A DNA stretch of 8,007 nt from Clostridia bacterium (GTDB lineage Bacteria; Bacillota; Sulfobacillia; SLMV01), in the NCBI GenBank assembly GCA_007136565.1, contig SLGS01000015.1, positions 1 through 8,007 of the forward strand, written 5' to 3'. Numbering within the stretch: the stretch's first letter is position 1; each line of letters starts with the position of its first letter. The position numbers and the translations under genes were made by a program. Positions 1 to 6,448 of this stretch are shown one piece after another. The notes below the pieces were generated by a model, which did no database searches, was not told the origin of the DNA, and saw only the letters and a program-made list of their open reading frames with translations.

Positions 1-3
1 AAG

Positions 4-81
4 ATCCACATCCCGTTTGTAGCTTCGAGCACCAAGACCGGTTCAAGGGGAGGTGTGGAGGCCGCAGATTGGGATGTGGAT
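4..81. repeat. 11-bp perfect inverted repeat enclosing 56 bases
   Basis: ATCCACATCCC (4-14) is matched by its exact reverse complement GGGATGTGGAT (71-81). The right arm is followed by an AT-rich TTATTTTAG. The 56-base loop is too long for a simple intrinsic terminator, and no tRNA folds inside it. It could be the ends of a very small non-autonomous element or the base of a structured RNA. The window starts three bases before it, so the left context is unknown. Confidence 0.45.
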
Positions 82-211
82 TATTTTAGACATTTGAGGT
101 CATGGATGAGGCAGGCATGACCACTGTAGACACGCGAATACTTCAAAGAGCGCTACCGACGGACGGCGGGTTCACCGCGTTTTCGAACCGAAGGATAATT
201 TCCCAAGTTCA

Positions 212-235
212 CAGGCGAGGTAGATTTGCCGCCTG
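212..235 (-). terminator. weak hairpin downstream of the lipoprotein gene
   Basis: CAGGCG (212-217) pairs with CGCCTG (230-235) around a 12-base loop, about 15 bases after the stop codon of the minus-strand lipoprotein gene. No T-tract follows in the minus direction, so this is at best a weak terminator or an RNA-stabilising hairpin. Confidence 0.25.
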
Positions 236-249
236 CTGTGGATCGGGTC

Positions 250-687
250 TTATTGATACCAATACGGTTGTCCTTGTATGTGAAGAATGGTTTCATCTTC
301 ATTATGCCGGTAGTTATCGATTTCAATCACAAACAGTCCCGTATCATCTATCACGTCACCTTCCCAGTGGAAGGTATATTCACCATCAGCATATGCTCCT
401 TCAAAGTGAGACATTTGCTCCCAGTCTTCAAACTCGATCAAGTAGAAGTCAGTTACTTCTTCGATGGGAGACGGTACCCAATAATCAACCTGGAAGAGGG
501 TATCACTAGCTTCTGTAACCTTGGTACGGACTGCTCCTTCCGGAAGTGGGATCGACAATTCCGGGCCGGATACTTCTTCTGGGGCTTCTCTTTGACTTGA
601 CTCATCAGCGGGTTCACCGCTACCGCCGCAACCAAGCAATAATGCCAAAGACACCATCAAAACAACAACCAAACCAGTCTTCTTCAT
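250..687 (-). CDS. small secreted lipoprotein, function unknown (145 aa)
   Basis: The product starts with a type II signal peptide: MKK, a hydrophobic stretch (residues 5-18) and a lipobox LLGC with Cys20 as the predicted lipidation site. A Gly/Ser/Glu-rich linker (21-42) leads to a globular acidic domain of about 100 residues. Residues 46-90 follow a pattern common in small bacterial lipoproteins: a Pro/Gly-rich strand (PLPEGAVRT), then a strand ending VDYWVPSP, then EEVTDFY. The C-terminus is rich in Asp, Glu, Trp and Tyr. The ATG is supported by an AAGGAGA ribosome site with good spacing. The gene stands alone. I do not recognise a named family. Membrane anchoring is well supported; the role is unknown. 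Confidence 0.85.
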   Translation of the reverse strand: MKKTGLVVVLMVSLALLLGCGGSGEPADESSQREAPEEVSGPELSIPLPEGAVRTKVTEASDTLFQVDYWVPSPIEEVTDFYLIEFEDWEQMSHFEGAYADGEYTFHWEGDVIDDTGLFVIEIDNYRHNEDETILHIQGQPYWYQ

Positions 688-844
688 AACAGAGTCTCCT
701 TGCCTTTACGGTTTGTTCGACTACTCTCGGCTACCGGCACAATAATGCCTAGATTCCGGAGCAAGTACGAGGGCTGCTAACATTTGCTAAAGTTTAACAT
801 CCCGCGAGATCCCTTTCAACGAAAAATGGTTACCCAGAAGCGTC
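688..844. other. upstream region of the lipoprotein gene, no gene seen
   Basis: This stretch holds the leader of the minus-strand lipoprotein and presumably its promoter, but I see no convincing -35/-10 pair. Two direct copies of TGCTAA (775-780 and 785-790) stand exactly 10 bp apart, one helical turn, which could be a weak regulator site. No coding frame with codon structure or a ribosome site was found on either strand. Confidence 0.4.
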
Positions 845-1157
845 CGGCTGGTGTGTGGAAAGTAGAGTCCAGTATGGTGTGTAAGAAGAGTAGGCTCCCA
901 GGAGGCTGGCAGGAGGGCGAATCCGTCTTCTCGCAAAGTTGAAATGCCAACGGGCTGTTAGCCCCGGGGTGTGTAAGCGCACCGCATAGGCAGTGCGGAC
1001 AGAATATCGGATTCTTCAACGTAACGGGACGATGTCCTCACGAGAAGGAAAGAGCACTCACGTCCTCGTAGGGGTTGGGTAGACTGGAAGACCGATCCAG
1101 GTGTTAGCGCCGGGCTAAGCTAGCCCCATTGGGGACGCCCCAGGCCGGCGTTGACAT
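845..1157 (+). ncRNA. possible structured RNA, perhaps a degraded group II intron fragment
   Basis: No protein gene is visible, but plus-strand RNA helices follow one another closely. CTGG 848-851 pairs with CCAG 869-872, and GTTGAA 938-943 with TTCAAC 1015-1020. The latter helix encloses GGGCT/AGCCC (952-964), GGTGTG/CGCACC (968-983) and CCGCA/TGCGG (982-998, an alternative to the previous one). Next come GGAC/GTCC (1027-1037), ACGAG/CTCGT (1040-1069), CTGGA/TCCAG (1084-1100) and a 13-pair helix 1101-1113 with 1145-1157. Several pairs are G-U on the plus strand and would be A-C on the minus strand, which favours plus-strand RNA. GGTGTGTAAG occurs twice (876-885, 968-977). The look is that of group II intron domain I, but no domain V and no reverse transcriptase are present. 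The identity is a guess. Confidence 0.35.
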
Positions 1158-1162
1158 GCGAT

Positions 1163-1411
1163 CTTTTTCAGAAGGATGAGGGACTGGTGAGATTTCTGGA
1201 GACAGCGCTGAACTAGGTGGTGGAGGCTCAGGTCACTGACCACCTCAAGGCCGTGCCCTACGAGCGGTCGGAGGAGCGCCAGGGACATCGCAACGGCTAT
1301 CGGGCCGGGGAGATGAAGGCTCGGATGGGTCTCCTAGAGTTGCAAATTCCTCGGGTGCGGGGTGGTGGGTTCTCCACCGAGATGTTCGGGAGATATCAGC
1401 GCAGCGACTAG
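1163..1411 (+). pseudogene. IS256-family transposase, N-terminal remnant
   Basis: The frame reads as the N-terminal region of IS256 (Mutator-type) transposases: an LVRFLETALN helix, VVEAQVTDHL, then the hallmark block PYERSEERQGHRNGYR, a basic/Met-rich stretch, LLELQIPRVRGGGFSTEMF and GRYQRSD. Intact members are about 400 residues and carry a downstream DDE catalytic domain, which is absent here. An in-frame TAG (1214-1216) stands where family members usually have Gln (CAG), consistent with a C-to-T nonsense change. The frame ends at a second TAG (1409-1411), after which no homology continues. No terminal inverted repeats or target duplication are visible. It is a dead fragment with no transposase activity. 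Confidence 0.85.
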
Positions 1412-1857
1412 GCGGGTGCCTACACGGCAGTCCAAGTTACACGAATGAGTAATCCAAACCCGATCAAGCCTTTGGAGAGGTGGAGGTGTAAAAAACAACA
1501 TCTGGCTCGGGAAAGAGGGACGTAAAGCCCCCATCGTGAGGAAGAATAGGCGTCACGTTCTAGTCAGCTCTTGAGATTCGACCACTTCTTCCAGGTTACG
1601 CACCACGCCCATAAATAACGAATGGCCGTTGTCCACCAACCTGTTGCTGCAAATGTGGGCGGCAATCCCTGGACGGCTCACGATACCCTCGGCTTCGACA
1701 CTAGTAAGCACCTAGCTGTTTGGCGGGTTCCGGTTTGTTACCATCCCGCGATTTGTGGTTTGGTGGGCGGACTTGCTAGGAATACAAAGCTATCACGATG
1801 TCGTTGGCCATCCCTCGGAGTGGCTGCATGGATTAGGTTCCGTCAGCGGAGGAAGCG
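1412..1857. other. about 450 bases without a recognisable gene
   Basis: The stretch lies between the transposase remnant and the stop codon of the minus-strand lipoprotein gene. Overlapping open frames exist (for example 1622-1924 and 1755-1940 on plus), but they lack ribosome sites, carry no recognisable motif and run into the antisense of the lipoprotein gene. No strong hairpin or repeat was found. It is probably decayed mobile-element or intergenic DNA. Confidence 0.5.
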
Positions 1858-2172
1858 CTATTGCGCATCAACTTCCCGAAAGACCGCGGTCAGGGTACGG
1901 TCTTCGCGAACGACGAAGGGATAGTTGGGACTGGTGCTGAGTCTACGATTGCCTTCTCTCCATTCCTCGAATTCGTATCCATCGGCAGCCTCCGCTTTGA
2001 CTGCGATGTCCCGATCCCTCGGATATATACCCTCTCCGGTGACGGAACCGCCATCCTCTGGCCGAACGCGAAGACGGATCTCGTGTTCGCGGGGACCACA
2101 GCTCACGGTGAGACTGCAGATAAGCACAAGCAACAAAAAAGAGATGAACATCTTTCGAGTCCCGCTTGGCAT
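1858..2172 (-). CDS. small lipoprotein with a single InlB-type repeat (104 aa)
   Basis: A signal peptide with a long hydrophobic core (residues 9-23) ends at LTVSC, giving Cys25 as the probable lipidated residue. The lipobox has Thr at -3 instead of the usual Leu/Val/Ile, so lipidation is likely but not certain. Residues 32-98 match one divergent InlB B-type repeat: GGSVTGEG, then GYEFEEW, then a TLTAVF ending. In the family these beta-grasp repeats occur on surface proteins, often in tandem. Here one copy makes up the whole mature protein. The ATG at 2172 is preceded by a G-rich TTGGGGGG ribosome-like site; Met8 is an alternative start. The gene has its own promoter and a palindrome at the predicted +1. 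The function is unknown. Confidence 0.8.
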   Translation of the reverse strand: MPSGTRKMFISFLLLVLICSLTVSCGPREHEIRLRVRPEDGGSVTGEGIYPRDRDIAVKAEAADGYEFEEWREGNRRLSTSPNYPFVVREDRTLTAVFREVDAQ

Positions 2173-2216
2173 CCAATACCCCCCAAGAGACTCACGACCG
2201 AGACTTGGTCGCAGAT

Positions 2217-2231
2217 CAATTACCGTAATTG
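2217..2231. promoter_or_regulatory. 15-bp palindrome, candidate operator at the +1 of the lipoprotein gene
   Basis: CAATTACCGTAATTG is a perfect dyad: 7-bp arms around one central base. It begins about seven bases downstream of the -10 box at 2238-2243 on the minus strand, so it covers the expected transcription start. That is a typical position for a repressor site. The regulator is not identified. Confidence 0.5.
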
Positions 2232-2237
2232 CAAACT

Positions 2238-2266
2238 ATTATGGCATGGATCCAGGCACTGATCAA
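2238..2266 (-). promoter_or_regulatory. sigma70-type promoter of the InlB-repeat lipoprotein
   Basis: On the minus strand, TTGATC (2261-2266; 4 of 6 to TTGACA) and CATAAT (2238-2243; 5 of 6 to TATAAT) are separated by 17 bp. The predicted start of transcription gives a leader of about 60 bases before the ATG at 2172. Confidence 0.6.
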
Positions 2267-2293
2267 AATGCGACTAGTGGTTTGCGTTACGGC

Positions 2294-2324
2294 GCGGGCT
2301 CCACGAGAGAACGTGAGAACCCGC
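2294..2324 (-). terminator. strong hairpin downstream of the hydrolase gene
   Basis: The arms 2294-2305 and 2312-2324 form about 12 base pairs with a six-base loop. One G-U pair and one bulged base interrupt it when read as minus-strand RNA. It lies about 35 bases after the hydrolase stop codon. There is no T-run after it, so it may act as an RNA 3' stabiliser or as a non-canonical terminator. Confidence 0.4.
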
Positions 2325-2359
2325 ACCGCTTATCAAGCCCGAGCAATTGCTTCTTGCGG

Positions 2360-3262
2360 CTACCCGTGTGCTAGGACGAAATCCCTCACCACCGCGGACC
2401 ACTCCTCCGGTAACTCCGTCATGACATGATGCCTCGCGCCGGAAAAGATGTGCATCTGACCATCGCGCAGGCTATTGAAATAGGAGAGAGCATCGATGGG
2501 CGCCGATCCTGGATTCTCTCGACTCCAGGTCATGAGTACCGGGGTCTCGAGTGATCCGGCGTGTTCGCACATGTATTTCCCCCGGTACATCTGGTTATTC
2601 CGATTATCGTCCTCTGTAGAGCTGCACATCTGCCACCGGGCGGTCGCTGTTTCGTTATTCCTGTTGCCCATCTCCAACACGAGGTCAATCAACTCGTCGG
2701 TGACGAGTTCCTTATTCTCGAAGTTCTTCTCCATTTTCCGGCGGACGGATTCCCGGGTGGGTGCTCCCTTTGAGTGGGATTTTGCCTTTGTCCACGGTCG
2801 CCTCGGGGGGCGGTAATTCCTCAAGTTTGGATCCCACACGACATACCTGTCATCCGGAGTAGCGGTGGCTCCTCGGCTGTTGATGACCAACAGGCTTTTC
2901 ACTCTATCGGGAGCCTCGTGCGCCACGTAATTTGCCATCCATCCTCCGAGGGAGTTTCCGCCCACGTGCGCAACGAGATCCAACGTTTCAAGAAATCTGA
3001 CCACGAAATCCCCCTGCGCCGTGGCCGGATAGTATTCTGAAGAAGGGCAGGGTGTGCGGCCGTATCCAACCATGTCGAGGGCTATGACGTGTAGATCCCG
3101 GGACAGGGGCCCGACAGCAGCGCCGTAGTTGAGCTCCGCACAGGAACTCGACCCTCCTCCGTGGATTAGGATTAGGGTTTCTTCGTTCGCGTCGCCGGCT
3201 TCGATATAGTGGGTGTTAATTCCATCGACGTCAACATACCTGTGTTCGAACGTTTCTGACAT
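2360..3262 (-). CDS. alpha/beta hydrolase, meta-cleavage-product hydrolase type (300 aa)
   Basis: This is a single-domain alpha/beta hydrolase fold protein of normal length for the family. The visible landmarks are the oxyanion loop HGGG (residues 34-37), the nucleophile elbow GNSLGG with Ser104, and His278 in GARHHV near the C-terminus. The GNSLGG elbow and the layout resemble BphD-type hydrolases, which cleave C-C bonds in ring-fission products of aromatic compounds. Related esterases share these traits. At the usual acid position (RDD in BphD) the sequence reads SREN, so Glu249 would replace Asp. No signal peptide is present, so it is cytoplasmic. AAGGGAG precedes the ATG. It is divergent from an MFS transporter, and no ring-cleavage genes lie nearby, so the substrate is open. 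Confidence 0.9.
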   Translation of the reverse strand: MSETFEHRYVDVDGINTHYIEAGDANEETLILIHGGGSSSCAELNYGAAVGPLSRDLHVIALDMVGYGRTPCPSSEYYPATAQGDFVVRFLETLDLVAHVGGNSLGGWMANYVAHEAPDRVKSLLVINSRGATATPDDRYVVWDPNLRNYRPPRRPWTKAKSHSKGAPTRESVRRKMEKNFENKELVTDELIDLVLEMGNRNNETATARWQMCSSTEDDNRNNQMYRGKYMCEHAGSLETPVLMTWSRENPGSAPIDALSYFNSLRDGQMHIFSGARHHVMTELPEEWSAVVRDFVLAHG

Positions 3263-3288
3263 AATTGCTCCCTTCGAAATTAGGGCAA

Positions 3289-3320
3289 AGTATAACCCGG
3301 ATCGATGCCTTCAATCCGGG
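3289..3320 (-). promoter_or_regulatory. hydrolase promoter region with an inverted repeat
   Basis: On the minus strand a good -10 box TATACT (3289-3294) lies 26 bases upstream of the hydrolase ATG. The only -35-like hexamer, TTGAAG (3309-3314), gives a 14-bp spacer, which is too short for an unassisted sigma70 promoter. CCCGGAT (3296-3302) and ATCCGGG (3314-3320) form a perfect 7-bp inverted repeat with an 11-bp spacer over this interval. It may be a regulator site, possibly for an activator. Confidence 0.4.
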
Positions 3321-3488
3321 AAAGCCGCGAGTCGCTCGCGCAAATCACGATTCCTCGGTACTAATTTCCCGGGCACCCCCCGTAGTCCTGTCGCTCGATG
3401 ATCATCTCGCCGATGGGACATGGCGATCTTGTGGTAAAGTGAGGGGGTAGCGCAATTTCGACGGGGAGAAATATCGAAGGGGCTCAAG

Positions 3489-4742
3489 ATGTCGGGCAAG
3501 ACCTACACTTTGGCTATCATCATAATATGCTTGTCTAGATTGACAGACCATTGGCTGCGAATGAGTCCGATACCCTTCTTCCCCGAAATCATGGCGGGTT
3601 TTGACGTAGGCTACGCTGGTGTTGGAGTTCTCTTCTCCGTCCTCTCGATAGCCCTGATTACAATGCAAATGCCGGCGGGGATCATCGTGGACCGATTTCC
3701 TGCCCCCATGATATCTGCCATTGGAATGGGGATCGTGGGTGCCGGCGGCGTTGCGTTTGCCCTGGCTCCATCCTATGGGGTCGCCATGGCGGCGAGGATC
3801 GCCATGGGTGTAGGCGGCCCCCTTTCCGAGGTGGCAAGTATTGCCATGATTTCTAGGTTGTCCCCACCGCGCGCCCGGGGTAGGACTATAGGTTTTGTCG
3901 ATATGAGCGTGGGTTTCGCCTACTTTCTCGCCCTGGGTATCTTGCCCTTTGTGTCCCAATACCTGGACTATCGGATGATCCTGCTCATACCGGCGCTGAG
4001 TGCGATCCTCATGGCTACCATGACCCTAAACATGTCGCGCTACAGTATCCTTCGCCCGGATGAATCATCGACGCAGAGTCGCCCGACGGGTTCCATCGCT
4101 TCCTCTCCGACGACCCTGCGAGATAAATCTTGCGAGTTGTTCTCGCGCATTCGTGCCACCCTCGGGAATCGGGCCATTTTGCTCCTATCCATCATGGCAT
4201 TCTTGGGATTCGCCGCGGGAGATGCCATGATGGTGTGGTTGCCCACCTACCTGCAGGATATCCGCAATTACACCCACGATGGGGCATCCATGGTAATGGT
4301 GGTCACCCTGGCAGTCTATGTTCCGGGTGCGCTTCTCGCCGGTAGGGCATCCGACGCATGGCGTCTTAGGATCCGGGTGGTTCAGGTGGGCTCCGTACTC
4401 ATGGGGTTGGCCTACATCGGTATACTCTCGTCGCCGGCGGACCATATTCTCCTACTGCTGGGGCCACTGTTCGGTGTGGGTTACGCCTGGAACGTCGGCC
4501 CGATGTTGACTTTGGCTACGGAGAAGGTAAGACCGGCCTCAATGGGGATGGCCGTATCCCTGGTCTTCATGTTTGCACAGCTGGGCACCGCCGTTTCCGG
4601 TGCGCTTCTTGGTCAGCTGGTGGAGTATTTCGAGGGATTCACCGTCATATGGGTAGTGGCCGTTGCCCTCCTGACCCTCCGTTTGACTATCTCATCTTCT
4701 CCACATTTCTCGGGAGATACTCCGGTGGATCCGCCCCAATAG
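3489..4742 (+). CDS. major facilitator superfamily transporter (417 aa)
   Basis: The length and about 12 hydrophobic segments in two groups, split by a hydrophilic central loop (residues 183-227), are typical of MFS permeases. A motif-A-like loop GIIVDRF (64-70) follows TM2, its second-half counterpart is LAGRASD (283-289), and Arg103 in TM4 (ARIAMGVGG) fits motif B. The start is supported by AAGGGG six bases upstream. The family moves small solutes by proton coupling, as importers or exporters. The substrate cannot be told from the sequence. Divergence from the hydrolase gene suggests the two may handle the same compound. A DUF1003 gene follows after 67 bases and may be co-transcribed. I see no clear sigma70 promoter in the 226-bp divergent region on this strand. 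Confidence 0.9.
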   Translation: MSGKTYTLAIIIICLSRLTDHWLRMSPIPFFPEIMAGFDVGYAGVGVLFSVLSIALITMQMPAGIIVDRFPAPMISAIGMGIVGAGGVAFALAPSYGVAMAARIAMGVGGPLSEVASIAMISRLSPPRARGRTIGFVDMSVGFAYFLALGILPFVSQYLDYRMILLIPALSAILMATMTLNMSRYSILRPDESSTQSRPTGSIASSPTTLRDKSCELFSRIRATLGNRAILLLSIMAFLGFAAGDAMMVWLPTYLQDIRNYTHDGASMVMVVTLAVYVPGALLAGRASDAWRLRIRVVQVGSVLMGLAYIGILSSPADHILLLLGPLFGVGYAWNVGPMLTLATEKVRPASMGMAVSLVFMFAQLGTAVSGALLGQLVEYFEGFTVIWVVAVALLTLRLTISSSPHFSGDTPVDPPQ

Positions 4743-4809
4743 AGACGGGATAATCCAGCGAGATGGAGAATCATGATCCGATCGAGATCGATTTGAGGAG
4801 GGGATACGT

Positions 4810-5265
4810 ATGCCTAAAAAGATTCGAGATCGCAAGACCGATTCGAGCACTATGAACGTCAACGTCATACACGAAGAGCAGCTGACTCCAGGGGATTACA
4901 TGGCGGACGTCCTCGCCAAGATCGCCGGTAGTTGGATCTTCGTAATCACGTTCTTCGCTCTCTTGGTGACCTGGGTCATCCTGAACGCTTACCTTCTCGG
5001 TGGTCTAGCTCCAGATCCCTATCCGTTCATACTGCTGAATCTCATACTGTCGTGCCTCGCGGCAATCCAGGCTCCGATAATCCTGATGAGTCAGAACCGC
5101 CAGGAGTCGCGCGATCGAATCAGCGCCGAACAGGACTACATCGTTAACGTGAAGTCCGAGGTCATGATCGAGGAGTTGCTGAAAAGGACCGAGGTTATTG
5201 AGAATAACCTGTCGATCCTGCTAGAGCGAGGTTTGCTAGATGGCAGCAAAGGCCATGACTCATGA
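4810..5265 (+). CDS. DUF1003 family membrane protein (151 aa)
   Basis: The protein has a hydrophilic N-terminus (1-35), two membrane helices (about 42-62 and 72-93) and a charged helical tail (95-150), probably coiled coil. DUF1003 signatures are clear: GSWIF (40-44), DPYPFILLN (69-77), QAPIILMSQNRQ (87-98), and the ERD/AEQDY-type region after it. The family is widespread and has no established biochemical function. A strong ribosome site, GAGGAGG, lies about eight bases before the ATG. It sits 67 bases behind the MFS gene on the same strand, with no terminator between, so co-transcription is likely. The tail ends close to the convergent gene at 5408. Confidence 0.9.
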   Translation: MPKKIRDRKTDSSTMNVNVIHEEQLTPGDYMADVLAKIAGSWIFVITFFALLVTWVILNAYLLGGLAPDPYPFILLNLILSCLAAIQAPIILMSQNRQESRDRISAEQDYIVNVKSEVMIEELLKRTEVIENNLSILLERGLLDGSKGHDS

Positions 5266-5407
5266 GCCTGACTCCGACCATGCTCCTGACGCGTGTGGAT
5301 GGGGCCGGAGCCAGGTGCTGTCTGCAGTCGGTATATCCCGAAGTCATTCAGTGAGCGGTCCCCGGGGTGATTACCAGAGCGGCCCGTCGAGTAGTCGTGG
5401 GGCCAGA

Positions 5408-6349
5408 TTAATCGAATGGGATGGTCTCCACTGTCTCACGCCCATCTGCCGTGACGATGGCGAAACCTATTTCATCGACGATTTGCTCCTCGCTCCACTG
5501 CACGATCCCCTCCCACATGTCACCGTTCTCGGGGAACTCTAGGGCTTCACGTGCCAGCTCTCGTCCCTCTCCGAAGAGCAAGAAGTGAACCGACGATAGC
5601 TCGGACAGGTTTCCATCCATAGGTCCTTTTCTCTCTACTAGGGTGACGTTGAAGCGCCGATTGCGGTCGACTTCCACGACGGATCCCATGAGCAAACCGC
5701 CCCAGTGTCCTAGGTCGATAGTTTCGCTTCCCCCGGATCGATGCCACTTGTCTTGCGCGGCGCTGATAACGTACTCCAGGCGCATATCGCCCTCCCGAAT
5801 TGAGCGCACCTGTGTGGTCGCCACCCCCGAGTCATCTGCCTGTGGTCGTCGATATTCGATTTCCACCAGCGGGTCCACCGGTTCGGGCAAACTGAGACGC
5901 GCTTCGAACGAGAGGGGCGCTTTGCGGGTGAGCTCGGCCTCCTCCCACTCGCTTGAGCCGATGATCCTAAAATGGACGGATACCTCGGAATCCCGTGCGA
6001 GCTCTCGAAAACTCCACGAAAGGCGGACGGCATCCGACCGTGTCCCTTCACCGACTTCGAGCTCGAATCGTGGATGACTATACCATGCCGCTTCACGCTC
6101 CGCAGCATCTATGGCCCGCGATATGGATTCGACTCTTTCCCGTACTAGCCCCAGCTCCTGTTGGTGTTGCTTCGGTATGGTTTCGACAGCCCTCGAAATA
6201 TGTCGGACGGTGGAGATGACAAATAGATTCAGTACAATGACAACCGCCAATAATACCACCAACGGGGCGGGGGTCTTACGCCAACCGATATCGTCTTCCA
6301 AGGTGTAGAGCTCCCTTCTGCGTCTTGAGATGGTACCCACACTTCGCAA
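5408..6349 (-). CDS. membrane-anchored protein of unknown function (about 313 aa)
   Basis: I do not recognise a family. A short basic N-terminus (RRRR at 10-13 in the listed start) precedes one membrane helix (28-46), so by the positive-inside rule the bulk lies outside the cytoplasm. Residues 50-88 are helical and charged, probably coiled coil. The rest (90-313) is beta-rich and acidic; its first part (LRLSWSF..., about 107-145) looks fibronectin-III-like. The start is uncertain. The listed one is TTG (6349-6347) with no ribosome site; GTG at 6340 is also possible. The frame is open back to about 6430, with coding-like codon choice, across the tetR promoter. It is divergent from tetR and may share its operator. 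Translation as a gene is supported by length and domain layout. Confidence 0.75.
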   Translation of the reverse strand: MRSVGTISRRRRELYTLEDDIGWRKTPAPLVVLLAVVIVLNLFVISTVRHISRAVETIPKQHQQELGLVRERVESISRAIDAAEREAAWYSHPRFELEVGEGTRSDAVRLSWSFRELARDSEVSVHFRIIGSSEWEEAELTRKAPLSFEARLSLPEPVDPLVEIEYRRPQADDSGVATTQVRSIREGDMRLEYVISAAQDKWHRSGGSETIDLGHWGGLLMGSVVEVDRNRRFNVTLVERKGPMDGNLSELSSVHFLLFGEGRELAREALEFPENGDMWEGIVQWSEEQIVDEIGFAIVTADGRETVETIPFD

Positions 6350-6389
6350 GGACGCACGAAGCCCGAAATAGGTTCCCGGCTCGGACTCC

Positions 6390-6418
6390 TTGACTTGGTT
6401 GATGTATCCATCTAAGAT
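6390..6418 (+). promoter_or_regulatory. sigma70-type promoter of the tetR gene
   Basis: TTGACT (6390-6395; 5 of 6 to TTGACA) and TAAGAT (6413-6418; 4 of 6 to TATAAT) are separated by exactly 17 bp. The expected transcription start falls at about 6425, inside the palindrome at 6420-6437. This also argues that translation starts downstream of it, at the GTG at 6449. Confidence 0.7.
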
Positions 6419-6419
6419 G

Positions 6420-6437
6420 TGAGTGAGCGCTCAGTCA
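6420..6437. promoter_or_regulatory. TetR operator 1 (autoregulation)
   Basis: TGAGTGAGCGCTCAGTCA is an 18-bp dyad with eight of nine pairs matching. It begins two bases after the -10 box and ends at the ribosome site of tetR. Its core GAGTGAGCGCTCA is shared with the second site at 7040-7055. Length, symmetry and position are typical of TetR-family operators, so the regulator most likely represses its own gene. Confidence 0.75.
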
Positions 6438-6448
6438 GGAGGTGCCGA

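Noticed and set aside
1..100. A tRNA gene, prompted by GGTTCAA and the inverted ends
   Set aside because: No cloverleaf can be drawn: the ends pair over 11 bp instead of 7, and no anticodon or D arm fits the interval.
166..620. A 13-base direct repeat GCGGGTTCACCGC at 166-178 and 608-620
   Set aside because: One copy lies inside the lipoprotein coding region. The match is short and self-complementary, so chance is a sufficient explanation.
816..1019. A 67-residue minus-strand open frame
   Set aside because: It has no ribosome site and no recognisable motif, and it lies over the predicted plus-strand RNA helices.
845..1157. RNase P RNA or tmRNA as the identity of the structured stretch
   Set aside because: The conserved GAGGAAAGTCC and ACAGAA...GGCTTA blocks of RNase P RNA are not present, and no tmRNA end helix or tag frame is seen.
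1622..1940. Overlapping plus-strand open frames of 100 and 61 residues
   Set aside because: Neither has a ribosome site or a family motif, and both run into the antisense of the lipoprotein gene.
5266..5407. A bidirectional terminator between the convergent genes
   Set aside because: Only imperfect pairings such as CTGACTCCG with CGGAGCCAG over a 30-base loop are present, and no T-runs follow them.
6229..6411. An ATG start at 6411 for the membrane-anchored protein
   Set aside because: It is out of frame with the protein by one base-shift, has no ribosome site, and reads into a low-quality shadow sequence. Only a sequencing error would make it the true start.
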